Origin: Pseudomonadota bacterium
GTDB lineage: Bacteria > Pseudomonadota > Alphaproteobacteria > Rhizobiales > Beijerinckiaceae
Direction: 5' to 3'
Assembly: GCA_028876585.1 (NCBI GenBank)
Contig: JAGWRL010000172.1
Location: 1-14,271, forward strand
Length of the DNA: 14,271 bases
In this document: positions 7,178 to 14,271 of the stretch, piece after piece
Layout: every line of letters begins with the position of its first letter
How positions within the stretch are numbered: the stretch's first letter is position 1
Translations under genes and position numbers: made by a program
Notes under the pieces: model-generated
The model's input: only the letters and a program-made list of their open reading frames with translations
The model's database searches: none
Told to the model about the DNA's origin: nothing

Positions 7178-7200
7178 CCCTCCCCCGCGAGGGGGGAGGG
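7178..7200. terminator. GC-rich hairpin between convergent genes
   Basis: A 9-base C-rich arm (7178-7186, CCCTCCCCC) pairs with its exact reverse complement (7192-7200) across a 5-base loop. No T-tract follows, so it is not a classical intrinsic terminator, but its place between the ends of the convergent genes at 7134 and 7262 suits a bidirectional stop. The sequence also resembles a dispersed intergenic repeat common in Rhizobiales genomes (recalled knowledge). Confidence 0.5.
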
Positions 7201-7261
7201 GACCTCGAGCGGCGCCGCCAATCCGGAACGCGCGCCCATCCGCCGGGCGGCGTGCAGCGGC

Positions 7262-7627
7262 TCAGCGCGAAAGCGCCGCCTTCGCCCGCGCGACGGCGGT
7301 CCGGCAGGTCGCGGCGTCGCCGGCGTCATTGGCGGCGCGCGCCTCCTCGATGGCGACCTCGAATCGCGCGTCGCGGACGCTGGCGGCCGAATCGGCGGCG
7401 TCTTTCGCGTCGGCGGCGGAGGCGGGCGTCGGCTGATGGTGCATTTTCGCGTCCGTGCTCTCCGACACCCCGGCGGCCCGCACGGTCGCGTCCGGCGCGG
7501 CGGCGTCGAAGCGGGCCTGAAGCCGGGCGATTTCGTCGCCGCAGGGGCTCGCCAAGGCCGCGCCGGCGAGCGTCAAGGCCGCGCCGGCGAGCGTCAAAGC
7601 GAAGGGCGCGAGAACAAGAGCTTTCAT
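7262..7627 (-). CDS. Small exported protein of unknown function
   Basis: A 121-residue protein with a Sec signal peptide: MKALVLAPFALTLAGAAL..., cleavage expected after ALA near residue 27, leaving mature SPCGDEIARL. The mature part is Ala/Asp/Arg-rich and probably helical, with two cysteines (C29 in SPCGDE and C108 in ATCRTAV) that could pair. No family is recognised. The hydrophobic part of the signal peptide is lengthened by an exact 21-base tandem duplication (7554-7595), so the TLAGAAL unit occurs twice. The gene lies 61 bases downstream of the quinol-monooxygenase-like gene on the same strand and may be co-transcribed with it. Confidence 0.7.
   Translation of the reverse strand: MKALVLAPFALTLAGAALTLAGAALASPCGDEIARLQARFDAAAPDATVRAAGVSESTDAKMHHQPTPASAADAKDAADSAASVRDARFEVAIEEARAANDAGDAATCRTAVARAKAALSR
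7554..7595. repeat. Exact 21-base tandem duplication in a signal-peptide region
   Basis: Two adjacent, identical 21-base units (7554-7574 and 7575-7595). The length is a multiple of three, so the reading frame of the exported protein is kept and seven residues are duplicated in the hydrophobic core. Likely a recent slippage event and potentially unstable in copy number. Confidence 0.95.
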
Positions 7628-7688
7628 GGCTGTCTCCCCGACAGGCCGCGCGACGGCGGCCGCACCGCAGAATGCGCCGAGTCGGCGC

Positions 7689-7997
7689 TCAAGCGGGAGA
7701 GAAAATGTGAATTTTTCTATCCGCGATCAATTCGCGCGAGGCCTTGCCGTAGGTGACCATATGCGGCGCGGCGGCGTGCGCCTTCAGCGCGTCGGCGCTC
7801 GCCCAGGTCTCCAAAACCACAAAACTGTCCGGGCCGACCGGCGTCTGGAACGCGCCAAAACCTTCGGCGTCGACGAACGGCTGATATTCGACGCAGCCGT
7901 CCTCGGCGTGGACGGCGGGCATGTTGGCGCGAAACAGGGCGAGCAGGTCGCCACGGCGACCCGGTTTGGCGGTGAGCACGGCGACGACCCGGATCAT
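7689..7997 (-). CDS. Putative quinol monooxygenase (YgiN/ABM-like)
   Basis: A 102-residue protein of the ABM fold: MIRVVAVLTAKPGRRGDLLALF (1-22), the family segment EDGCVEYQPFVD (32-43), DSFVVLETWASADALKAHAAAPHM (57-80) containing the characteristic ETW and the later conserved His, and an end strand RKIHIF. It resembles YgiN-type enzymes proposed to oxidise quinols, acting as a homodimer in the cytoplasm; substrate is unproven. The ATG at 7997-7995 has GGGGAG about 8 bases upstream. It diverges from the VWA gene, with 113 bases between the starts. It is only distantly similar to the other ABM-fold protein at 3059-3349. Confidence 0.88.
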   Translation of the reverse strand: MIRVVAVLTAKPGRRGDLLALFRANMPAVHAEDGCVEYQPFVDAEGFGAFQTPVGPDSFVVLETWASADALKAHAAAPHMVTYGKASRELIADRKIHIFSPA

Positions 7998-8110
7998 GAC
8001 GTTTTCTCCCCTTGCGATCCCTGTTTCCTGACGCCGTAACGGCCGGCCGTCAACCCGGCGCTTGCGTTTGCCGCCGATCGACCCAAAATGCGGGCTTGGA
8101 GCTTTTGAAA

Positions 8111-8803
8111 ATGTCCGGTTCGCTGACCCCCCGCAGCACGTCGTCGCAGATTTCCGACTTCCTCGCCCAGGCGCGCAAGGCGCCCACGCTCTATGGCGGG
8201 CGGGGACGGCTGATCTTCGCGCTCGACGCGACGATGAGCCGGCAGCCGACCTGGGACATGGCGCTGAGCCTGCAAGCGCGGATGTTCGAGGCGGCCGCCG
8301 AGATCGGCGGGCTCGACGTGCAACTCGTCTATTTCCGCGGCCAGGGCGAATGCGTCGCCTCGCGCTTCGTCTCGCAGGGCGAGGGGCTGGCCGATCTGAT
8401 GCGCGGCCTTTCCGTGCGCGGCGGCGTGACGCAATTGCGCCGGGTGCTCGTCCATGCGCGCAACGAAGCCAAGGCGGCCAAGGTTGGGGCGCTGGTGTTC
8501 GTCGGCGACGCGATGGAGGAGGAGGCCGACGCCGTGCTCGCCGTCGCGGGCGAACTGGCGTTGAGCGGCGTCAAGGCGTTCATGTTTCAGGAGGGCGACG
8601 AGCGGCGCGCCATGACCACGTTCAAGGAGATCGCCCGGCTGACCGGGGGCGCCTATGGCGCGTTCGACGCCGGCGCGGCGGCGCGGCTGGCGACGCTTTT
8701 GCGGGCGGCGGCGGCCTATGCGGCGGGCGGGCGCAGCGCGCTGGAGGCGCTGGCGGCGCGCGAGGCGGACGTGCGGCCGCTGCTCGCGCAGATGCGGGGC
8801 TGA
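8111..8803 (+). CDS. VWA-like domain protein, paired with a membrane J-domain protein
   Basis: A 230-residue soluble protein. The first strand GRLIFALDATMSRQPTWD (32-49) is a von Willebrand A MIDAS region in the form DxTxS (D39, T41, S43), slightly off the usual DxSxS. It is followed by a helix with SLQARMFEAAAEIG, the strand LDVQLVYFRGQGEC (68-81), a GGVTQL segment giving the second MIDAS Thr, and VGALVFVGDAMEEE with the third metal Asp. The C-terminus is Ala-rich and helical. The ATG at 8111 is taken because GGAG stands 9 bases before it; a longer in-frame extension from 8012 lacks family similarity. Its partner 12 bases downstream is a membrane-anchored DnaJ-like protein, a conserved neighbourhood in Rhizobiales as I recall. 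The role is unknown; a metal-dependent protein-binding function is inferred. Confidence 0.85.
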   Translation: MSGSLTPRSTSSQISDFLAQARKAPTLYGGRGRLIFALDATMSRQPTWDMALSLQARMFEAAAEIGGLDVQLVYFRGQGECVASRFVSQGEGLADLMRGLSVRGGVTQLRRVLVHARNEAKAAKVGALVFVGDAMEEEADAVLAVAGELALSGVKAFMFQEGDERRAMTTFKEIARLTGGAYGAFDAGAAARLATLLRAAAAYAAGGRSALEALAAREADVRPLLAQMRG

Positions 8804-8815
8804 ACCGAGCCTGTC

Positions 8816-9526
8816 ATGCCCCAACTCATCGCCGGCCTGTTCGCGCTTTATCTGCTCCTGATGGCGATCCGCGCCTTCGGCCGCATCACGCCGGCCTCCG
8901 CCGCCAAGATCGTGCGCGGCGGCGGCTATGCGCTGGGGTTCGCCGCCCTGGCTTTGCTGCTGCTGCGCGGCAGTTTCGGGCTGGTCGGCGTGCTGGCGAG
9001 CCTGTTGCTGGGCAACGCCGTGCGCGGCGGCGGCAATCCGTTCGCCTCCATGATGGGCGCAGCGGGATGGGGCAAGGCGAAGCCGCGCGTCTCGACCGCC
9101 CGTTCGGCGGCGATCGAAATGCGGCTCGACCGCGATTCCGGGCGGATGAGCGGCGTCGTCACCGCCGGCCCGTTCGCCGGGCGGACGCTGGAGGCGATGA
9201 CGCGCACGGATTGCGTCGAAGTCTATCGCTATTGCCTGAGCGACGATCCCGAGGGCGCGGCGCTGCTAGAGGCTTATCTCGACCGCCGGTTCCCCGCTTG
9301 GCGTGAGGCAGAGCAGGGTGAGGGCGACGCGCGGCCGCGCGGCTGGAGCGGCGGGGCGCTGTCCCGCGATGAGGCGTACGAAATCCTGGGCCTGGCGAAG
9401 GGCGCGGGCCGCGAGGAGATCGTCGCCGCGCACCGCAGCCTGATGAAGAAGCTTCATCCAGATCACGGCGGCTCGACCGCTCTGGCCGCGCGGGTCAATC
9501 AGGCCAAGGATGTTCTGCTGGACTGA
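8816..9526 (+). CDS. Membrane-anchored DnaJ-like (Tim14/Pam18-type) protein
   Basis: A 236-residue protein: a first membrane helix (about 4-19, LIAGLFALYLLLMAIR), a second hydrophobic segment (about 38-66, broken by RGSFG), a Gly-rich stretch (RGGGNPF), a conserved middle part (ARSAAIEMRLDRDSGRMSG, 95-113), and a C-terminal J domain (183-236) with YEILGL, the HPD tripeptide at 214-216 and VNQAKDVLL. The J domain is at the C-terminus and small, as in mitochondrial Pam18/Tim14 and related alphaproteobacterial proteins. HPD is intact, so stimulation of a DnaK-type ATPase at the membrane is likely. It follows the VWA gene by 12 bases, almost certainly in one operon. It ends 69 bases from the convergent carboxypeptidase gene, with no clear terminator between them. 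Confidence 0.9.
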   Translation: MPQLIAGLFALYLLLMAIRAFGRITPASAAKIVRGGGYALGFAALALLLLRGSFGLVGVLASLLLGNAVRGGGNPFASMMGAAGWGKAKPRVSTARSAAIEMRLDRDSGRMSGVVTAGPFAGRTLEAMTRTDCVEVYRYCLSDDPEGAALLEAYLDRRFPAWREAEQGEGDARPRGWSGGALSRDEAYEILGLAKGAGREEIVAAHRSLMKKLHPDHGGSTALAARVNQAKDVLLD

Positions 9527-9595
9527 CATGGGATACGCAAACTCCGCAACGCAACGCTTTTCCGCAACCCTGAACACAAATCACTAACAGTCCGC

Positions 9596-11125
9596 TCAAT
9601 CCTGGGTTGCGAAGCAGGGCAGGCCGCCGTGCTTGAGATCGCGGCAGGCGCGCTGCGCCGAACCCGAATCGAGGCCGGCGAAGCGGACGCGGTACAGCGT
9701 GTCGCCGTCGCGACGCACTTTCTCGGTGAAGCCGCGCGCCGAGGCCAGCGCGTGGTTGCGCGATTTCGCCTGCTGGAGCAGGCGGCGCGCCTTGTCGGCG
9801 TCGTCGGTGGCGCCGATCTGGATGATCCAGTCGCCCTTGCCGGGCTTGGATGGCGCCTCATCGTCGCTCTCGTCGTTGCGCGCGACGCGGGTTTCCTCGT
9901 CGTCCGACTTGCGGGCGCTCGCCTTGCTCTTGGGGCCGGTGCGCCAGCCGAGCTTGGCGGGATCGAGCTTCGCGGCTTTGGCGAGCAGCGGCGAGGCCGG
10001 CGCCGGCTTGGCGGCAAGGCGGCGGATCGGGGCGGGCGGCAGCGGCGCGGCGTCCTCGCTGACGTCGCCTTCGCCCTGCGGCTCCGCGCCCGCGGCGGGG
10101 GCGTCGGCCTCGGCGACGTCTTCCTCGTCGGCGACTTGGGTCGCCCGCGCGCCGCCGCGCGCCACCGGCACGGTGTAAGTTTCCGGCGCGATCTGGGCGA
10201 GACGGGTCGAGCCGCGAACCGGCGAGGCGTCGGCGATATGGCTCTCGATCAACCGCTCCATCAGCCGGTCGCGCGCCGGGCCGGAGCGCCCGCCCATGAC
10301 CACGGCGACCATCGAGCGGCCGTCGCGATGCACCGAGGTCAGCAGGTTGAAGCCAGAGGCGCGGGTGTATCCGGTCTTGATGCCGTCGACGCCTTCGATG
10401 CGGCCGAGCAGGTGATTGTGATTGCCGATCACCGCGCCGTCGTAGACGAACTCATGCAACGAAAAATAGTGATAGTAGTTGGGGAAGCGCGCCTGCAACG
10501 AGCGGGCGAGCAGCGCGAGGTCATGCGCGGTCGTCAGTTGCTCGTCGTTGGGCAGGCCGGAGGCGTTGCGATAGAGCGTGCGCGACATGCCGAGTTGGTG
10601 CGCGCGATGCGTCATCAGCGCGGCGAAGCTCTTTTCATCATGGCCGACCGCCTCCGCAACCGCCACCGCGACATCGTTGGCGGAGCGGGTGACGATCGCC
10701 TTGATCGCCTCCTCGACGGAAATGCTCTCGCCGACCGCCACGCCGAGTTTTGACGGCTCCTGCTCGGCGGCGTGGCTTGAGATCGTGATCCGCGACGACA
10801 GCGTCATATTGCCTTTTTCGAGCTGCTCGAACAGCAGATAGAGCGTCATCACCTTGGTGATCGAGGCGGGATGGCGCAGCGCGTTCTCGTTGACGCCCCA
10901 GAGTTCGCGGCCGGTGTTGGCGTCGACGACGATCGCCGAATATTTGGACGGATCGCACTCGGCCGGCGTCGACGAAGCGGCCTGACTCGCGTGGGCGCGA
11001 TGGTGGCGATGCCAGCGCGCCTGAGCGGGCGCGGAACTCAGCGTCAGCGCGGTGGCCGCCAGGCATAGGCCGGCCGCGAAAGGCGCAAGACGAGACAAAC
11101 CAAAACGCAATTCACCGAATCTCAT
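9596..11125 (-). CDS. Serine-type D-Ala-D-Ala carboxypeptidase (PBP5/6-like) with C-terminal SPOR domain
   Basis: A 509-residue periplasmic enzyme that trims the terminal D-Ala of peptidoglycan stem peptides. A Sec signal (cleavage after AQA near 36) precedes the peptidase S11 domain with all three active-site motifs: SITK at 88-91, SAN at 148-150 and KTG at 250-252. A disordered, Ala/Pro/Glu-rich linker spans about 300-430. A SPOR domain follows (431-509, beginning GDWIIQIGATDD), which in other proteins binds denuded glycan at the septum and would target the enzyme to the division site. The ATG at 11125-11123 was preferred over a GTG 20 codons upstream because it immediately precedes the signal peptide and has AAGGG before it. 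Cys494 and Cys504 may form a SPOR disulphide. Symbols such as dacC are used variably for this family, so none is assigned. Confidence 0.95.
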   Translation of the reverse strand: MRFGELRFGLSRLAPFAAGLCLAATALTLSSAPAQARWHRHHRAHASQAASSTPAECDPSKYSAIVVDANTGRELWGVNENALRHPASITKVMTLYLLFEQLEKGNMTLSSRITISSHAAEQEPSKLGVAVGESISVEEAIKAIVTRSANDVAVAVAEAVGHDEKSFAALMTHRAHQLGMSRTLYRNASGLPNDEQLTTAHDLALLARSLQARFPNYYHYFSLHEFVYDGAVIGNHNHLLGRIEGVDGIKTGYTRASGFNLLTSVHRDGRSMVAVVMGGRSGPARDRLMERLIESHIADASPVRGSTRLAQIAPETYTVPVARGGARATQVADEEDVAEADAPAAGAEPQGEGDVSEDAAPLPPAPIRRLAAKPAPASPLLAKAAKLDPAKLGWRTGPKSKASARKSDDEETRVARNDESDDEAPSKPGKGDWIIQIGATDDADKARRLLQQAKSRNHALASARGFTEKVRRDGDTLYRVRFAGLDSGSAQRACRDLKHGGLPCFATQD

Positions 11126-11283
11126 GACGCGCCCTTGAACCCCGCGCAACGCGTCCGGCGAGCGGACCAGCGTTGCAAAACGCACACATGGGGCAAGCCT
11201 ATGAGATTGCGGTTACGCGCACGTTAATGGCCGCGCCTGCAAGTCCCAATTATCGCGCCAAACCGTTGAAATGACGGCGTTAA

Positions 11284-11300
11284 CGTTGCGGAGCGCAACG
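11284..11300. promoter_or_regulatory. Seven-base dyad with three-base loop
   Basis: CGTTGCG (11284-11290) is followed by GAG and its exact reverse complement CGCAACG (11294-11300). It may be a small hairpin or an operator half-site pair. It lies in the upstream region of the carboxypeptidase gene. Confidence 0.4.
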
Positions 11301-11343
11301 GGGCGCGATCGTGAAGGCGGCAGACAAGCCGTTGATATCGAAG

Positions 11344-11361
11344 GGTTAAATTTCATTAACC
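11344..11361. promoter_or_regulatory. Operator-like dyad GGTTAA-N6-TTAACC
   Basis: Perfect six-base arms spaced by six bases. It resembles the TTAA-N7-TTAA site of the cell-cycle regulator CtrA, but the spacer between the TTAA cores is six, not seven, so CtrA binding is not claimed. Symmetry and AT content in a GC-rich genome suggest a dimeric regulator site shared by the divergent genes. Confidence 0.45.
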
Positions 11362-11405
11362 GCGGTCGCGGAGATTTCGGCGCGCCGGCGTCAGACCAAT
11401 TTCCA

Positions 11406-11456
11406 TGCTGCAATGCGGAATACTGGATTGACTTTATGTTGCACTGCACCTAAATC
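11406..11456 (+). promoter_or_regulatory. Phasin promoter with TGC-rich candidate PhaR sites
   Basis: TTGACT (11428-11433, five of six to the -35 consensus) and TAAATC (11451-11456, a weak -10) are spaced by 17 bases and stand 60 bases before the phasin start. TGC occurs five times in 42 bases: 11406, 11409, 11414, 11440 and 11445. One cluster lies just upstream of the -35 and one inside the spacer. The phasin repressor PhaR of Paracoccus and Rhodobacter binds TGC-rich DNA of the CTGC-N3/4-GCAG type, so repression by a PhaR homologue is plausible, though neither cluster is an exact match. Confidence 0.5.
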
Positions 11457-11515
11457 AAGCAGGCGGGCGCGGCGAAAAGTCGGCGCGGTCCCCCAGATAC
11501 GTTACGAGGCATCTC

Positions 11516-11857
11516 ATGAACGCGCTCACCTTCGAAGACTTCCAGAACTTCTCCAAGCAGCAGGTCGAAGCCGCGACCGCTTTCGCCAGCACCCTGTCGA
11601 AGGGCATGCAGGACATTGCGACCGAGACCGCCGAGTACTCCAAGCAGAGCATGACGGCTGGCGCGGAAGCGATGGAGCGTCTGCTCGGCGCCAAGACGGT
11701 CGAGACGGCGGTGCAGGTGCAGACCGATTACGCCAAGTCGGCCTACGAAGGCTTCGTCGCCAAGGCGACCAAGATCAACGAGATCGTCACCAAGCTCGCC
11801 AGCGAAGCCGCCAAGCCGGCGCAGCAGGCGTTCGCCAAGGCCGTCGAGAAGCACTAA
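11516..11857 (+). CDS. Phasin family protein
   Basis: A 113-residue, strongly helical, Ala-rich protein without a signal peptide. The opening [20 protein letters not shown] and the central [24 protein letters not shown] followed by [21 protein letters not shown] (about 67-87) match the alphaproteobacterial phasin family (Phasin_2 type), which coats polyhydroxyalkanoate granules in the cytoplasm. The KP-linked tail ends [19 protein letters not shown]. Codon choice is uniform with many AAG and GAG, as expected for an abundant protein, and the gene stands alone with its own promoter region and a strong terminator. Some family members act in stress responses instead of granule coating; no PHA synthase gene is in this window to help decide. 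Confidence 0.92.
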   Translation: MNALTFEDFQNFSKQQVEAATAFASTLSKGMQDIATETAEYSKQSMTAGAEAMERLLGAKTVETAVQVQTDYAKSAYEGFVAKATKINEIVTKLASEAAKPAQQAFAKAVEKH

Positions 11858-11888
11858 GCTCTCCATTCGACGACAGCGATATGTTGGT

Positions 11889-11916
11889 AAGGCCGGCGCC
11901 AGCGCCGGCCTTTTTT
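11889..11916 (+). terminator. Intrinsic terminator of the phasin gene
   Basis: AAGGCCGGCGC (11889-11899) and its exact reverse complement (11902-11912) form a GC-rich hairpin, practically with a CCAG loop, running straight into a T-tract (11911-11916). It lies 32 bases after the phasin stop codon. Confidence 0.93.
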
Positions 11917-12125
11917 GTTGTGCGCGCCTCTTGCGCTCTGGGGCAGAATTGGCGAACCTGCCAAGATTGCGTCGGCCCTCTGGCGCCTGTGCCTCATGGC
12001 GCCTAGATGAGATCGGCGGTTCGCTGCGTGGGGCTTCGACGGTGTCGTGGTTTCGCGCGGCGCAGAAGAGAGGTTCCTCCTTGATCGCCGAGCCGCATCC
12101 GCTACTCAGTCGATTCCGGGCAGGT

Positions 12126-12527
12126 ATGGCGCTGATTGTGAGATGGTTGTCCAGTCGCGCGACGGTTTCGGCGCAGTCGTCGCGCGCGCTGACGGCGGCC
12201 AAGGAGCCGCGCCGCAATAGCGACAATCCCGGCGCGGGCGCGGCCGTCATCACCCGCACGCGGACGCAGACGAAGCGTCCCAACATGTACCGCGTGCTGC
12301 TGCTCAACGACGACTATACGCCGATGGAGTTCGTGATCGCCATCCTGCAATCGTTCTTCAACAAAAACGCCGAGGAGGCCACGCAGATCATGCTGCATGT
12401 CCATCACAACGGCGTCGGGGAATGCGGCGTCTTCACCTATGAGATCGCCGAGACAAAGGTCGCGCAGGTGATGGACCATGCGCGCAAGAATCAACATCCG
12501 CTCCAATGCATTATGGAAAAGAAGTGA
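12126..12527 (+). CDS. clpS: ATP-dependent Clp protease adaptor ClpS
   Basis: ClpS delivers N-degron substrates to ClpAP. The core is complete: [15 protein letters not shown] (56-70) with the peptide-binding N61, D62 and D63 and the gatekeeper M67; MLHVHHNG (89-96) with the substrate-contact H93; [15 protein letters not shown] (101-115); and the end [10 protein letters not shown]. From the ATG at 12126 the protein is 133 residues, with an N-terminal tail of about 52 residues before the core, longer than the E. coli one and basic at RTRTQTKRP (43-52). In-frame GTG (12138) or TTG (12147) starts cannot be excluded, since the ribosome site before the ATG is weak. It is followed by clpA after 7 bases, the classical arrangement, so this is the ClpA-linked ClpS if the genome has two. 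Confidence 0.95.
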   Translation: MALIVRWLSSRATVSAQSSRALTAAKEPRRNSDNPGAGAAVITRTRTQTKRPNMYRVLLLNDDYTPMEFVIAILQSFFNKNAEEATQIMLHVHHNGVGECGVFTYEIAETKVAQVMDHARKNQHPLQCIMEKK

Positions 12528-12534
12528 GGTCGTG

Positions 12535-14271
<1,737 letters not shown>

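Larger units (their letters stand above)
11126..11515. promoter_or_regulatory. 390-base divergent intergenic region
   Basis: This region separates the carboxypeptidase (leftwards) from the phasin gene (rightwards). It is less GC-rich than its surroundings, with repeated TTAA tetramers (11224, 11280, 11346, 11356). It holds two short dyads (11284-11300 and 11344-11361), TGC-rich clusters (11406-11416 and 11440-11447) and a good -35 for the phasin gene, listed separately. I see no open reading frame or tRNA that I would defend here. Confidence 0.7.

Noticed and set aside
3059..7997. The two ABM-fold proteins as a shared pathway or duplication
   Set aside because: They are far apart, in different operons, and differ clearly in sequence; a common fold alone does not support a link.
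9629..10753. Open frame of 374 codons on the plus strand
   Set aside because: It is a shadow of the carboxypeptidase gene, which has all catalytic motifs and a SPOR domain on the other strand.
11346..11359. CtrA-binding site (TTAA-N7-TTAA)
   Set aside because: The spacer between the TTAA cores is six bases and not seven, so the canonical call fails; kept only as an unassigned dyad.
11858..12125. Possible small gene or RNA between the phasin gene and clpS
   Set aside because: Apart from the terminator at 11889-11916, I see no ribosome site with a credible frame and no tRNA-like fold.

Overview
The window looks like a chromosomal stretch from a high-GC alphaproteobacterium, most likely of the order Hyphomicrobiales (Rhizobiales). 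Pointers to this are a phasin gene, a DUF1489 gene directly behind rlmN, a periplasmic D-Ala-D-Ala carboxypeptidase fused to a SPOR domain, a clpS-clpA pair, and a VWA gene paired with a membrane DnaJ-like gene. The genus cannot be fixed from the sequence alone. The genes are mostly housekeeping. I see no insertion sequence, prophage, CRISPR array, rRNA or tRNA.

Layout. Positions 1-2914 are read leftwards: a HicB/HicA toxin-antitoxin pair, then gltX (glutamyl-tRNA synthetase), then a CNNM/CorC-type membrane protein whose 3' end lies outside the window. Positions 3059-4201, also leftwards, hold xth (exonuclease III) followed by a small ABM-fold protein. A solitary MNT-type nucleotidyltransferase (4274-4570) runs the other way, followed by a perfect 30-base inverted repeat resembling a dispersed mobile repeat. 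Positions 4889-6502 carry rlmN and a DUF1489 gene. A small lipoprotein gene (leftwards) and a small membrane protein gene (rightwards) diverge around a long GC-rich palindrome. Two leftward genes follow, a small exported protein and a putative quinol monooxygenase.

Positions 8111-9526 carry the VWA protein and the membrane-anchored J-domain protein. The SPOR-domain carboxypeptidase (9596-11125, leftwards) is separated by a 390-base regulatory region with several dyads from a phasin gene that ends in a strong intrinsic terminator. The window closes with clpS and the first 579 codons of clpA.

Functional picture: translation and its quality (gltX, rlmN), DNA repair (xth), cell-wall remodelling (carboxypeptidase), polyhydroxyalkanoate granule biology (phasin) and regulated proteolysis (ClpS/ClpA). 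The accessory elements are small: the HicBA module, the orphan nucleotidyltransferase and the inverted-repeat element. I found no convincing new multi-gene system. The most rewarding items for follow-up are the palindrome between the divergent small genes, the dyads and TGC-rich motifs ahead of the phasin gene, the VWA/J-protein pair, and the orphan nucleotidyltransferase next to a mobile-looking repeat.
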